A stretch of DNA of 64,000 bases from Olleya sp. YS (GCF_029760915.1 NZ_CP121685.1:2082001-2146000); one strand, 5' to 3'; positions 1 through 7,683 are shown, counted from the stretch's first letter. Notes: generated by a model from the sequence alone, not told the origin. Numbers and translations are program-made.

Positions 1-727
1 AAATTCCGCCAATAAAATACTTCCAGAAATATATTTTACTATTAACATCCTCAAAAAAGAATAATTTACTTTTAGCTTTAAACGCGTTTTGATTAAAAAT
101 CTCTGTGACAGACCAATCTAATTTATTAACAATTAAAACAATTGCAACAATTACTGAAGTAAGCATTGCTAAAGTCTGTAACGTATCCGTCCAAACTATG
201 GTTTTAATTCCACCACGATTAGTATATAACCAAATTAATGCTATAGAAATTACTACAGTTATCCAAAACGGAACACCAAGTTTTTCAAACACAATATACT
301 GCATGGCTAAAGCCACTAAAAATAGTCTAAATGCAGCACCTGTAACACGAGATAATAAAAAGAAAAAGGCACCTGTTTTGTAACTAGTAGTTCCAAAACG
401 TTGTTCTAAATATTGGTAAATAGAGGTAACATTTAACCTGTAGTATAATGGAAGTAGAACTAGCAAAACCACCAAATATCCTACAAAAAAACCAAAAACC
501 CCTTGCATGTAGGCAAACTGCTGACCTTCTACCAAACCAGGAACAGAGATAAAGGTCACTCCAGATAAAGAGGCGCCAATCATTCCAAAAGCCACCACAT
601 ACCAAGGTGATTGTTTTTTAGCTTTAAAAAACACGTCGTTAGAATCGTCTTTACCAGTAAAATAAGAAATGAGTATTAGCACACCAAAATAGGCAGCAAT
701 CAATAAAAGGATTTGTATTGAAGTCAT
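1..727 (-). CDS. Sodium:solute symporter (SSS family), 3' part outside the window
   Basis: Partial gene on the minus strand. The ATG is at 725-727 and the frame stays open for 242 codons to base 1, so the C-terminal part is missing. The product is highly hydrophobic, beginning with a membrane segment (MTSIQILLLIAAYFGVLIL) followed by a charged cytoplasmic turn (GKDDSNDVFFKAKK). It then has glycine-rich membrane helices with the stretch GASLSGVTFISVPG and the later WTDTLQT motif typical of sodium/solute symporters. The family couples Na+ entry to uptake of a small solute; the substrate cannot be read from sequence. It is divergent from recR, with 151 bp between them that hold a 9-bp inverted repeat. 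Confidence 0.9.
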   Translation of the reverse strand, partial: MTSIQILLLIAAYFGVLILISYFTGKDDSNDVFFKAKKQSPWYVVAFGMIGASLSGVTFISVPGLVEGQQFAYMQGVFGFFVGYLVVLLVLLPLYYRLNVTSIYQYLEQRFGTTSYKTGAFFFLLSRVTGAAFRLFLVALAMQYIVFEKLGVPFWITVVISIALIWLYTNRGGIKTIVWTDTLQTLAMLTSVIVAIVLIVNKLDWSVTEIFNQNAFKAKSKLFFFEDVNSKIYFWKYFIGGI

Positions 728-780
728 AAAGTTAGTTTAACACTGCCAAAATACAAAATAAGTTAAAAGTACTTGGAGTT

Positions 781-807
781 ATAAGTATTTAAAGTTTTAA
801 TACTTAT
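781..807. promoter_or_regulatory. Inverted repeat in the divergent symporter/recR spacer
   Basis: ATAAGTATT at 781-789 and its exact complement AATACTTAT at 799-807 form a 9-bp inverted repeat with a 9-nt centre. It is not followed by a T run and lies between two divergent promoters, so an operator is at least as likely as a hairpin. No bound regulator is known. Confidence 0.4.
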
Positions 808-865
808 GGTTTTGTTTTGTAAGATGAAAACAATTTTTTTATTCGCAAATTAGTGTCGAAAGTAG

Positions 866-873
866 TAATTTCG
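866..873 (+). promoter_or_regulatory. Putative -7 box of recR
   Basis: TAATTTCG resembles the Bacteroidota -7 consensus TAnnTTTG, with one mismatch. It ends 5 nt before the recR ATG, which would place the transcript start at or next to the start codon. A weak TTCG lies about 20 nt upstream. Confidence 0.4.
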
Positions 874-878
874 CAGAT

Positions 879-1496
879 ATGGAATTTTCATCAAAACTTC
901 TTGAAAACGCAGTTAACGAAATCTCACAATTACCAGGTATTGGTAAGCGTACTGCATTGCGTTTGGCGTTACATTTGTTGCGTCAACCTAAACAGCACAC
1001 GCACAATTTAAGTCACGCCTTGCTCAATATGGTTAACGATTTAAAATTCTGTACGTCTTGCCATAATATTAGCGATAACGATTTATGTGATATTTGTGCC
1101 AATCCGTTACGTAAAGACAATGTAATATGTGTTGTAGAAGATGTTAGAGATGTTATGGCTATTGAAAATACTGCATCACATAAAGGCTTGTATCATGTGT
1201 TGGGCGGAAAAATTTCGCCTATGGATGGTATTGGTCCTCACGATTTAAACATTAACAGCTTAGTTCAAAAAGTACAAGCAGGACAAGTCAAAGAGCTGAT
1301 TTTTGCATTAAGCCCAACTATGGAAGGTGATACAACTAACTTCTATATTTACAAGCAAATTAAAGATTTTGAGGTACAGACGTCTACGATTGCTAGAGGA
1401 ATTTCTGTTGGTGACGAGCTAGAATATGCAGACGAAATCACTTTAGGACGAAGTATTATAAACAGAATTCCGTTTGAGTCTTCACTAAAACTATAG
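879..1496 (+). CDS. recR: Recombination mediator protein RecR
   Basis: A 205-residue protein of the usual RecR length. It has an N-terminal helix-hairpin-helix ([18 protein letters not shown], about residues 17-34) and a four-cysteine zinc finger (Cys58, Cys61, Cys70, Cys73). The Toprim domain begins around residue 83 with VVEDVRD. RecR acts with RecO, and often RecF, to load RecA on SSB-coated single-stranded DNA in gap repair. It is followed after 9 bp by a glycosyltransferase in the same direction, so the two may be co-transcribed, although they are functionally unrelated. The first ATG after the promoter-like box is taken as start. Confidence 0.97.
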   Translation: MEFSSKLLENAVNEISQLPGIGKRTALRLALHLLRQPKQHTHNLSHALLNMVNDLKFCTSCHNISDNDLCDICANPLRKDNVICVVEDVRDVMAIENTASHKGLYHVLGGKISPMDGIGPHDLNINSLVQKVQAGQVKELIFALSPTMEGDTTNFYIYKQIKDFEVQTSTIARGISVGDELEYADEITLGRSIINRIPFESSLKL

Positions 1497-1505
1497 CTGT
1501 TTTAC

Positions 1506-2603
1506 ATGAAGCTATCCATTATCATATTAAACTATAACGTACGCTACTTTTTAGAATTGTGTTTGCAAAGTGTAGAAGCAGCCATTACAAATCTAGAAGC
1601 AGAAATCATTGTGGTAGACAACAACTCGCAAGATGATAGTTGTCAAATGGTAAAGCAAAAATTCCCAAACGTTTTACTCGTTGAGAATAAAGAAAATTTA
1701 GGTTTTTCAAAAGGGAATAATAAAGGTGTACAATATGCGAAAGGCGAGTATTTATGTATTCTAAATCCAGATACAGTTGTCCCAGAAAACTGTTTTGAGG
1801 AGTTATTTGAATTTTCAAAAATTAAAAACGATTTAGGCCTATTTGCCTGCAGATTAATTGATGGTACAGGTGTTTTTCTGCCAGAAAGTAAGCGTCATAT
1901 TCCAACTCCAACGGTTGCTATTAAAAAAATATTAGGTTTTGACACTTCTTACTATGTGTCAGAATTAAAAGATAATTCCACAGGAATTGTTCCAGTTTTG
2001 GTTGGTGCATTTATGATGGTAAAAAAAGATGTTTACAATCAAGTTGGCGGTTTTGATGAAGACTATTTTATGTATGGAGAAGACATTGATTTGTCCTACA
2101 AGGTGCAACAAGCAGGTTTTGATAATATGTACTATGGACCAGTTCAAGTCATTCATTTTAAAGGTGAAAGCACATTAAAAGATGCTAATTACGCCAAGCG
2201 GTTTTATGGAGCTATGCAGATTTTTTACAAAAAACATTTTAAACGCAATGTGCTGTTTGATGGACTGGTTTGGTTAGGTATTAAATTGGTAAAATATTCT
2301 AAAAATATCGCTTTCGCGGAACGTAAGCCAGTATCAAACTATGTTTTGGTATCTGATAGAACTTATCCAGATTTGGAAGTCGCTGTATCCAAACCAATTA
2401 AGGTGGTTTCAGAATTATCTAATACAGAAAGTAATACACAGGTAATATTGGATGCTAACTACTTAAGTTTTAAAAGCATCATTGAAACACTATCAAATTC
2501 AGAAAAAAATAAAAACATAAGCTACAGAATTATTCCAAAAAACTCTAATTTTATCCTTGGAAGCGATTCGTCAACAAGTAGAGGCGAAGTGCTTCACTTT
2601 TAA
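1506..2603 (+). CDS. Family 2 glycosyltransferase
   Basis: A 365-residue protein whose first ~240 residues are a GT-A fold. It starts MKLSIIILNYN, followed by the nucleotide-binding VVDNNSQDDS, the metal-binding LNPDTVVPE, and the acceptor-side motif YFMYGEDIDLSYKVQQAGF. This pattern is typical of rhamnosyl or similar transferases that build surface polysaccharide at the inner face of the membrane. The last ~120 residues are poorly conserved and not recognised. A 13-bp repeat-like sequence (CGCTTTCGCGGAA, 2309-2321) is part of the coding frame and gives residues near FAERK. The donor sugar and pathway cannot be deduced. Confidence 0.9.
   Translation: MKLSIIILNYNVRYFLELCLQSVEAAITNLEAEIIVVDNNSQDDSCQMVKQKFPNVLLVENKENLGFSKGNNKGVQYAKGEYLCILNPDTVVPENCFEELFEFSKIKNDLGLFACRLIDGTGVFLPESKRHIPTPTVAIKKILGFDTSYYVSELKDNSTGIVPVLVGAFMMVKKDVYNQVGGFDEDYFMYGEDIDLSYKVQQAGFDNMYYGPVQVIHFKGESTLKDANYAKRFYGAMQIFYKKHFKRNVLFDGLVWLGIKLVKYSKNIAFAERKPVSNYVLVSDRTYPDLEVAVSKPIKVVSELSNTESNTQVILDANYLSFKSIIETLSNSEKNKNISYRIIPKNSNFILGSDSSTSRGEVLHF
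2309..2321 (+). repeat. Short GC-rich repeat copy (CGCTTTCGCGGAA) inside a glycosyltransferase gene
   Basis: The 13-mer CGCTTTCGCGGAA occurs here on the plus strand, exactly on the minus strand at 29251-29263, and with one mismatch at 36347-36359. Its core TTTCGCGGAA is close to palindromic and GC-rich against an AT-rich background, as expected for a dispersed short repeat. Confidence 0.5.
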
Positions 2604-2652
2604 TAGCTTGTAAAATGATAAATAATAATCAGTAAAATGTTCTATTTTTTAT

Positions 2653-2660
2653 TAATTTTG
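2653..2660 (+). promoter_or_regulatory. -7 box upstream of the E2 gene
   Basis: TAATTTTG matches the Bacteroidota consensus TAnnTTTG. The predicted transcript would start near 2665 and have a leader of about 33 nt before the ATG at 2698. Confidence 0.55.
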
Positions 2661-2697
2661 CAATTCAATACAACAAAAAGACTATTAGATTATTAAT

Positions 2698-4011
2698 ATG
2701 GCAAGATTTGAACTTAAATTACCAAAAATGGGAGAAAGCGTTGCGGAAGCAACCATTACCTCTTGGCTAAAAGAAGTTGGAGATACTATTGAAATGGACG
2801 AAGCAGTATTAGAAATTGCAACAGACAAAGTAGATAGTGAAGTCCCAAGCGAAGTAGATGGTGTTTTAGTTGAAAAACTATTCAACGTGGATGATGTGGT
2901 GCAAGTTGGTCAAACCATAGCTGTTATTGAGACAGAAGGTGATAGTGAAGCAGTAACCGAAGCACCAAAAGTAGAGGCTTCACCAGAACCATATCCTGTT
3001 GCAGTACAGGAGGTTGCTAAAACAGTAGAAGTTGCACAAGACACTGCTGCACCAATTGCATCTAATGGAGACCGTTTTTATTCGCCATTAGTAAAAAATA
3101 TGGCTAAAGCCGAAGGGATTTCGCAATCAGAATTAGATGCTATTCCAGGAACAGGAAAAGATAATCGTGTGACTAAAAACGACATGATTGCTTATTTAGA
3201 GAATAGAGGGAAACAACCTGCAAAAGCTGAAACTACAATAAGTACACCATCTGCTGCTTCAAAGCAAGATAAACAAACAGAAGCACCAGTACAATTTGCA
3301 GCAGGAGATGAGATTATAGAAATGACCAGAATGGGCAAATTAATTGCACATCATATGGTAGAATCTGTTCAAACTAGTGCACACGTGCAAAGTTTTATAG
3401 AAGCCGATGTGACTAATATCTGGAATTGGAGAAAGAAAGTAAAAGACGGGTTTATGAAGCGCGAAGGCGAAAACCTAACCTTTACACCCATCTTTATGGA
3501 AGCTATTGCAAAGTCATTACGTGACTATCCAATGATGAATATTTCTGTGCAAGGAGATAAAATTATTAAAAAGAAAAACATTAATCTTGGTATGGCAGCA
3601 GCTTTACCAGATGGCAATTTAATAGTACCAGTTATTAAAAATGCAGACCAACTAAATTTGGTTGGTATGACCAAACAAGTAAATGACTTAGCAGGTCGTG
3701 CTAGAGATGGTAAATTAGCTCCAGATGACATCCAAGGTGGAACTTACACAGTAACCAACGTTGGTACGTTTGGAAGTATTATGGGTACACCTATTATTAA
3801 CCAACCACAAGTTGGTATTTTAGCTTTAGGTGCCATACGTAAAGTACCAGCAGTTATCGAAACACCAGATGGTGATTTTATAGGCATCCGTTATAAAATG
3901 TTTTTGTCACACAGTTACGACCATAGAGTGGTTAATGGAGCTTTAGGAGGGCAATTTGTTAAAGCGGTTAAGGATTATTTAGAGTCTTGGGATGTGAATC
4001 GTGAGATTTAG
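2698..4011 (+). CDS. Dihydrolipoamide acyltransferase, E2 of a 2-oxoacid dehydrogenase complex
   Basis: A 437-residue E2 with the normal three-part architecture. A single lipoyl domain covers residues 1-78, with Lys44 in ATDKVDS as the lipoylation site. An Ala/Glu/Pro-rich linker leads to a peripheral subunit-binding domain (about 128-168, FYSPLVKNMAKAEGIS), and the catalytic domain runs from about 205 to the end. E2 transfers the acyl group from lipoyl-lysine to CoA in the core of the complex. The active-site signature, normally HRxxDG, reads HRVVNG here: His409 is present but the usual Asp is Asn413. The substrate class (branched-chain or pyruvate) is not settled, and no E1 or E3 gene is adjacent. 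A strong terminator follows. Confidence 0.93.
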   Translation: MARFELKLPKMGESVAEATITSWLKEVGDTIEMDEAVLEIATDKVDSEVPSEVDGVLVEKLFNVDDVVQVGQTIAVIETEGDSEAVTEAPKVEASPEPYPVAVQEVAKTVEVAQDTAAPIASNGDRFYSPLVKNMAKAEGISQSELDAIPGTGKDNRVTKNDMIAYLENRGKQPAKAETTISTPSAASKQDKQTEAPVQFAAGDEIIEMTRMGKLIAHHMVESVQTSAHVQSFIEADVTNIWNWRKKVKDGFMKREGENLTFTPIFMEAIAKSLRDYPMMNISVQGDKIIKKKNINLGMAAALPDGNLIVPVIKNADQLNLVGMTKQVNDLAGRARDGKLAPDDIQGGTYTVTNVGTFGSIMGTPIINQPQVGILALGAIRKVPAVIETPDGDFIGIRYKMFLSHSYDHRVVNGALGGQFVKAVKDYLESWDVNREI

Positions 4012-4050
4012 ACTAATTACTTTGAAAAAAGGAATCTCATTATAATAATT

Positions 4051-4082
4051 AAAAAAGCACAATTTTAGAATTGTGCTTTTTT
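4051..4082 (+). terminator. Rho-independent terminator after the E2 gene
   Basis: AAAAAAGCACAATT and AATTGTGCTTTTTT pair perfectly over 14 bp around a 4-nt loop and end in a T run. The A run on the left arm lets it work for minus-strand transcripts from cassette 1 as well. Confidence 0.9.
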
Positions 4083-4249
4083 ATATCTTAAATTTTAGTT
4101 TTTGGAGTTTCGTTTAACGGTCTCGGCTAAGAGTAGATGGGTGGCTAAGCATTTAACTTTGCAAGTACACACCAAGCTGAAAATCTGCGAGGATTTTCAG
4201 AAGTAGGCGAGAACAAGCAATTGCTTATAGCCAATGTTGTGCATAGTTT

Positions 4250-4921
4250 TTATTCATTCCACAGTCGATTCATATAATCTTTATCAGAATCATTTGTAAT
4301 AAAATATGTCCAATTTGATTCATCCGCAATTAAAAAATTAAATGTAACGAACTCTTTCTTGTTTCCGTTTTCGAATACTTTTAATTTATACTGATAAGTC
4401 GGGTGAAATATTGAGTCCAAAATTCCATCTCGATAGTCAGAAACTTTGCTTTTATTCCAGTCTTTTATAAATCGTTCAGTTTTAATTCGGTTGAGTTTTT
4501 TTGTTTTGTTTGGGTCAATTCTAGAAACTATTATAATTGAGTCAACTTTTTGTATTTCAATTTTAGTCTTTTGAGATTTAAATTCCGTTATTTTTTTATC
4601 ACATACATTAATTATCAAATATTGTCCATTTTTGGGCTCAAATCGAATGTTACAAGAGTCAAATTTATAACCGCTACTTGCAATAAATTCTCCGTTCTTT
4701 TTCAAGTCAAGAGGATAGTAATGTGGTCCAGCCCAACCAAGACATTTATTTTCAATTATTTCATATTCATTGATTGTCCAAGTGTAACTTATTTCGCAGT
4801 CAGCTCCATAAGCCTCTCCAAATAAATTAAGTGCTTTTTTCGAAATGAAAAATCCTCCAATTAGTATTATTCCAAATACAATTGATAAAATTATTAATGT
4901 TTTTTTACAACCTTGATTCAT
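4250..4921 (-). CDS. Uncharacterised membrane-anchored protein (cargo of cassette 1)
   Basis: A 223-residue protein of no recognised family. Residues 8-28 form one hydrophobic segment (TLIILSIVFGIILIGGFFIS) after a short positively charged start, so it is probably a single-pass protein with a large extracytoplasmic domain. Five cysteines in the exported part could form disulfides (in YGADCEIS, NKCLGWAG, DSCNIRF and NVCDKK, plus Cys5 before the helix). The gene stands alone in its own element, with its own promoter and 5'-UTR hairpin. Its orientation is opposite to the E2 gene. The closest true homologues and function are unknown. Confidence 0.75.
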   Translation of the reverse strand: MNQGCKKTLIILSIVFGIILIGGFFISKKALNLFGEAYGADCEISYTWTINEYEIIENKCLGWAGPHYYPLDLKKNGEFIASSGYKFDSCNIRFEPKNGQYLIINVCDKKITEFKSQKTKIEIQKVDSIIIVSRIDPNKTKKLNRIKTERFIKDWNKSKVSDYRDGILDSIFHPTYQYKLKVFENGNKKEFVTFNFLIADESNWTYFITNDSDKDYMNRLWNE

Positions 4922-4982
4922 TTAAATTATGCACAATGTCTCTGATAAAAAATCGTTTTAATGTTTTTTATCAATCGTTAAA

Positions 4983-5014
4983 CGAAGTTAGTTGATTTTT
5001 TTAACTAAGTCAAG
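4983..5014 (-). promoter_or_regulatory. Cassette promoter module, copy 1
   Basis: Read on the minus strand: CTTGACTTAGTT, an A-rich tract, then TAACTTCG. The first T of TTGAC (5013) is 23 nt from the first T of TAACTTCG (4990). This resembles the Bacteroidota layout TTTG-N17-23-TAnnTTTG. The TAACTTCG box runs into the terminal repeat TTCGTTTAACG. Confidence 0.6.
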
Positions 5015-5020
5015 GTAAGA

Positions 5021-5587
5021 TTAATTATTAGTAGCACGCTTAGCAATCAACCTGATTTGTCCCATGTGGTTGGCTTGGTGCTCCATAACGTGGTACCAAG
5101 CCCAATGGTTATTCATACTGCTACCTTTTACCATAGATTTAAACCATGTGTCGTCCTTGGTTTTTAGCAATCTATAGGTGTCTTTACGTACCTCGTCCCA
5201 CAGATCAAGATAATATTGTATTGGTTTCCCTCTTAATTGTTCGCGTCCTACATCTCCTAAGTTTAAGGCTACACTCCATTTTTCAGCTTCCTCTTTGTTA
5301 AAGCTTCTGTTTTCAAAGGTATAGACTTGATAATATTTTTCGGTAGCAGCAAGATGGTATATCATAGCTCCAATTCGGTTAGCTTTATCATCTAATAAAA
5401 AGTCGGTTTCTTCTTGGCTTAAATATTGAACACTGCTTGTTACTCGTGCTTTTAAGTCGTCAAGCATAGATACCACAATTCCAATGTTTGGTGTGTATCC
5501 TTTTTTGGTTTCAATGGTATTCTGTGCAACTGTAGTACTAAAAAACAGTAAAAGCACTAGGCTAAAATTTAATTTTATTGTTTTCAT
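5021..5587 (-). CDS. DinB-like four-helix protein with signal peptide
   Basis: A 188-residue protein starting with a Sec signal peptide (LNFSLVLLLFFSTTVAQ). The mature part has the metal-ligand pattern of DinB/YfiT four-helix bundles: a His in MIYHLAATEKYY, and two more in the C-terminal helix HVMEHQANHMGQIRL. Members bind a divalent metal, and some act as thiol transferases. An exported DinB-like protein is common in flavobacteria but has no settled role. It is monocistronic, minus strand, immediately outside the promoter of cassette 1. Confidence 0.8.
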   Translation of the reverse strand: MKTIKLNFSLVLLLFFSTTVAQNTIETKKGYTPNIGIVVSMLDDLKARVTSSVQYLSQEETDFLLDDKANRIGAMIYHLAATEKYYQVYTFENRSFNKEEAEKWSVALNLGDVGREQLRGKPIQYYLDLWDEVRKDTYRLLKTKDDTWFKSMVKGSSMNNHWAWYHVMEHQANHMGQIRLIAKRATNN

Positions 5588-5707
5588 AATATTGATTTTT
5601 AGAAAGTTATAAAATTAAAACGTCAAAATTCTAAATTTAAGTATCAAAATTTAAAATCTTAATTAAGCCTATCACTCTAAACTTGACTAAAGATTTTTAA
5701 AATAATA

Positions 5708-6130
5708 TTATAAATCCATCAGACCAAAACCCTCAGGAGCTTTCTTAGAATTAACTTTATTGTATGTCCAGATGTAAATTGTTTTGACGACATTAGAATC
5801 TAAATCAAGTAAGTTGTATTGGTCCACTGGAGTTTTCAATATTTTATTTTGAAGTGATCCAGCTCTTTCCCATGAATATTGAGATGAACCAGGTTTTATA
5901 TATACTAATCTTCCTAGATATTCTCTGGAGTCTGGAATACTAGAAAATGGAATTGGGTTGTTTGGAGACAAACCAAATTCGCCTTCTCCATTTGGTAACT
6001 CTTCTAGTTCTGTGCCTTCTTCATCTCTTAATAATTCCATTTGTTTTTTCATTTCTTCAAAAAAAGAATCCGAATCTATTTCATCTTTAGTCTTTCTAGA
6101 TTTTGATTTAAAAAAATCGAATAATCCCAT
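5708..6130 (-). CDS. Uncharacterised 140-residue protein
   Basis: No family recognised. The N-terminus is amphipathic and basic (MGLFDFFKSKSRKTKDE) and is followed by an acidic stretch rich in Glu (FFEEMKKQMELLRDEEGTELEELPNGEGEF). The rest looks like a small alpha/beta domain (GRLVYIKPGSSQYSWERAGS, VVKTIYIWTYNK). No signal peptide or membrane helix is visible, so it is probably cytoplasmic. It lies between the DinB-like and glutaredoxin-like genes on the same strand, separated by more than 50 bp on each side. Confidence 0.65.
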   Translation of the reverse strand: MGLFDFFKSKSRKTKDEIDSDSFFEEMKKQMELLRDEEGTELEELPNGEGEFGLSPNNPIPFSSIPDSREYLGRLVYIKPGSSQYSWERAGSLQNKILKTPVDQYNLLDLDSNVVKTIYIWTYNKVNSKKAPEGFGLMDL

Positions 6131-6185
6131 ACTTTTAATGGTTTAGTTTAAAATTAATTTAGTTGTTTTTCATTTAAAGCTAAGC

Positions 6186-6824
6186 CTAATTAAATCCATC
6201 CCTCAACGCTTGAATAAAATCTTCTAAGCTTTCAATATCATTATACAATTGGTCTTCAATTTTTAAAATTGGGATGTTATTAAAGTCACTTTTAGGCTTA
6301 ATAGCTTTAAATTCTTTAATTATTTTATTGTAGTTGGTGGTGTCTTGATCCAAATTATACTCGGTGTAACCTATCTTGTTTTTAGTTAAAATATGTTTGG
6401 CATCTGGACAAATACTACAATCGTCTTTAGTGTAAAGTGTGACTTTTTTATTTTTTAATTCTCGGTCTAATTTAAAGTCTATAATTTCAAAATCTTTATC
6501 AACTTCTAAGCTGTAAGATACTTCATTTACCACCAAAATATAAGTGTAATTACCAGGTTTATCATTCAGTTTTACCATGGTTAGGACTTTCTTTTTGCTA
6601 TTTCCTGGAATGGTTTGTAAGATAGGTCTCTCGCTACTACGTCTAAAATCGTTAGTATCTACTTTTAAAAACACATCGTAAGAGATAGAGTCCGTATTTT
6701 CAATAAATAACTCATAGCGTTTGCCTATAATTTCTTCATTTAACTTAACGTATTTATGGTCGTTTTGAGAAAAAGAAGTTAGAGATAGTAAAGCAAAAAA
6801 TAATAGGGTAAAGTTTCTAATCAT
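6186..6824 (-). CDS. Exported protein with C-terminal glutaredoxin-like domain
   Basis: A 212-residue protein with a signal peptide (FTLLFFALLSLTSFSQ). Residues 20-115 form a beta-rich domain with no known name. From about residue 126 it resembles a glutaredoxin fold: KVTLYTKDDCSICPDAKHIL, with a CxxC active site at Cys136 and Cys139. NIPILKIEDQLY then fits the cis-Pro loop of thioredoxin-fold proteins. The combination suggests a periplasmic thiol-disulfide or redox-sensing protein. The partner and substrate are unknown. The gene is divergent from the exonuclease gene at 6897. Confidence 0.75.
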   Translation of the reverse strand: MIRNFTLLFFALLSLTSFSQNDHKYVKLNEEIIGKRYELFIENTDSISYDVFLKVDTNDFRRSSERPILQTIPGNSKKKVLTMVKLNDKPGNYTYILVVNEVSYSLEVDKDFEIIDFKLDRELKNKKVTLYTKDDCSICPDAKHILTKNKIGYTEYNLDQDTTNYNKIIKEFKAIKPKSDFNNIPILKIEDQLYNDIESLEDFIQALRDGFN

Positions 6825-6862
6825 TTTAAAAGTATTACAAAGTAAAAGTAACAGATTACATT

Positions 6863-6870
6863 TATATTTG
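6863..6870 (+). promoter_or_regulatory. -7 box upstream of the DEDDh exonuclease gene
   Basis: TATATTTG is an exact TAnnTTTG match, 26 nt before the ATG at 6897. No clear -33 TTTG is seen at the preferred distance. Confidence 0.55.
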
Positions 6871-6896
6871 CATAAATCATTCCAATAAATTCATAT

Positions 6897-7673
6897 ATGA
6901 CGTTAAACTTAACAAAACCCATTTGCTTTTTCGATTTAGAAACTACAGGAGTTAATATTACTAACGATAGAGTAGTAGAAATTTCTATATTAAAGGTATT
7001 TCCAAACGGAAATAAAGAAAGCAAAACGTGGTTGGTTAATCCAGAAATGCCTATTCCACCTGTAGTCTCTGCAATACATGGTATTACAGACGATAGAGTA
7101 GCTAATGAGCCTACTTTTAAAGAATTAGCATCAGAAATTAATACTATGATTAAAGATGCGGATTTGGCTGGATTTAATTCTAATCGTTTTGATATTCCGC
7201 TTTTAGCGGAAGAAATGCTGCGTGCAGGAATAGATTTTGATATGAAAAGTCGTGTGGCTGTAGATGTACAAACTATTTTTCATAAAATGGAACAACGTAC
7301 ACTTAGTGCTGCCTATAAATTTTATTGCGATAAAAGTTTAGAAAATGCACATACAGCAGAAGCAGATACTTTAGCAACCTACGAAGTTTTAAAAGCTCAA
7401 GTCCAGCTTTATGACGAGTTGGAAAATGATACCAAATTTTTAGCCGAGTTTAGCTCGCGTAAAAAGTTTGCTGATTTTGCAGGATTTATAAGTTACAATA
7501 AAACAGGTCAAGAAGTATTTTCTTTTGGAAAACATAAAGGAAAACTGGTTACAGATGTGTTAGATCAAGAACCAGGATATTTTGGTTGGTTGCTAAATGC
7601 AGACTTCCCATTATATACAAAAAAAGTACTAACAGCAATCAAGTTAAGAGCATTTAATAATAAGCTGGATTAA
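6897..7673 (+). CDS. DEDDh 3'-5' exonuclease (DnaQ/ExoX-like) with C-terminal DUF3820-like domain
   Basis: A 258-residue protein. The N-terminal ~170 residues are a DnaQ-type exonuclease: Exo I is FFDLETTG (Asp13, Glu15), Exo II lies around GFNSNRFDIPLL, and Exo III includes AHTAEADTLATYEVL with its His and Asp. The family removes nucleotides from 3' ends using two metal ions. The C-terminal ~50 residues (SFGKHKGKLVTDVLDQEPGYFGWLL) look like the DUF3820 domain, also found alone at 31731-31964. It may act in DNA repair rather than as the Pol III epsilon subunit, because no dnaQ-specific tail is seen. Confidence 0.9.
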   Translation: MTLNLTKPICFFDLETTGVNITNDRVVEISILKVFPNGNKESKTWLVNPEMPIPPVVSAIHGITDDRVANEPTFKELASEINTMIKDADLAGFNSNRFDIPLLAEEMLRAGIDFDMKSRVAVDVQTIFHKMEQRTLSAAYKFYCDKSLENAHTAEADTLATYEVLKAQVQLYDELENDTKFLAEFSSRKKFADFAGFISYNKTGQEVFSFGKHKGKLVTDVLDQEPGYFGWLLNADFPLYTKKVLTAIKLRAFNNKLD

Positions 7674-7683
7674 GTAAAGAGTA

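Larger units (their letters stand above)
4109..5014 (-). mobile_element. Cassette-like element 1 with inverted terminal repeats
   Basis: A single minus-strand gene is bounded by nested inverted repeats. The outer pair is TTCGTTTAACG at 4109-4119 and its exact complement at 4976-4986. The inner pair is TTGTGCATA at 4237-4245 and TATGCACAA at 4928-4936. Between the outer and inner right-hand repeats is a perfect 10-bp hairpin (4943-4952 with 4964-4973). A promoter module overlaps and extends beyond the right terminal repeat to 5014. The 3' module between 4120 and 4236 contains AGTAGGC and AGCAAT starting 14 bp apart, as also found in cassette 2. No recombinase is encoded, so any mobility would need factors in trans. 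Mobility itself is inference. Confidence 0.55.

Noticed and set aside
4236-4246. Reading the cassette ends as classical integron attC sites
   Set aside because: GTTGTGC does not satisfy the attC core GTTRRRY, and no integron integrase or attI is in the window. A GTTTAAC in the outer repeat fits RYYYAAC, but that alone is weak.
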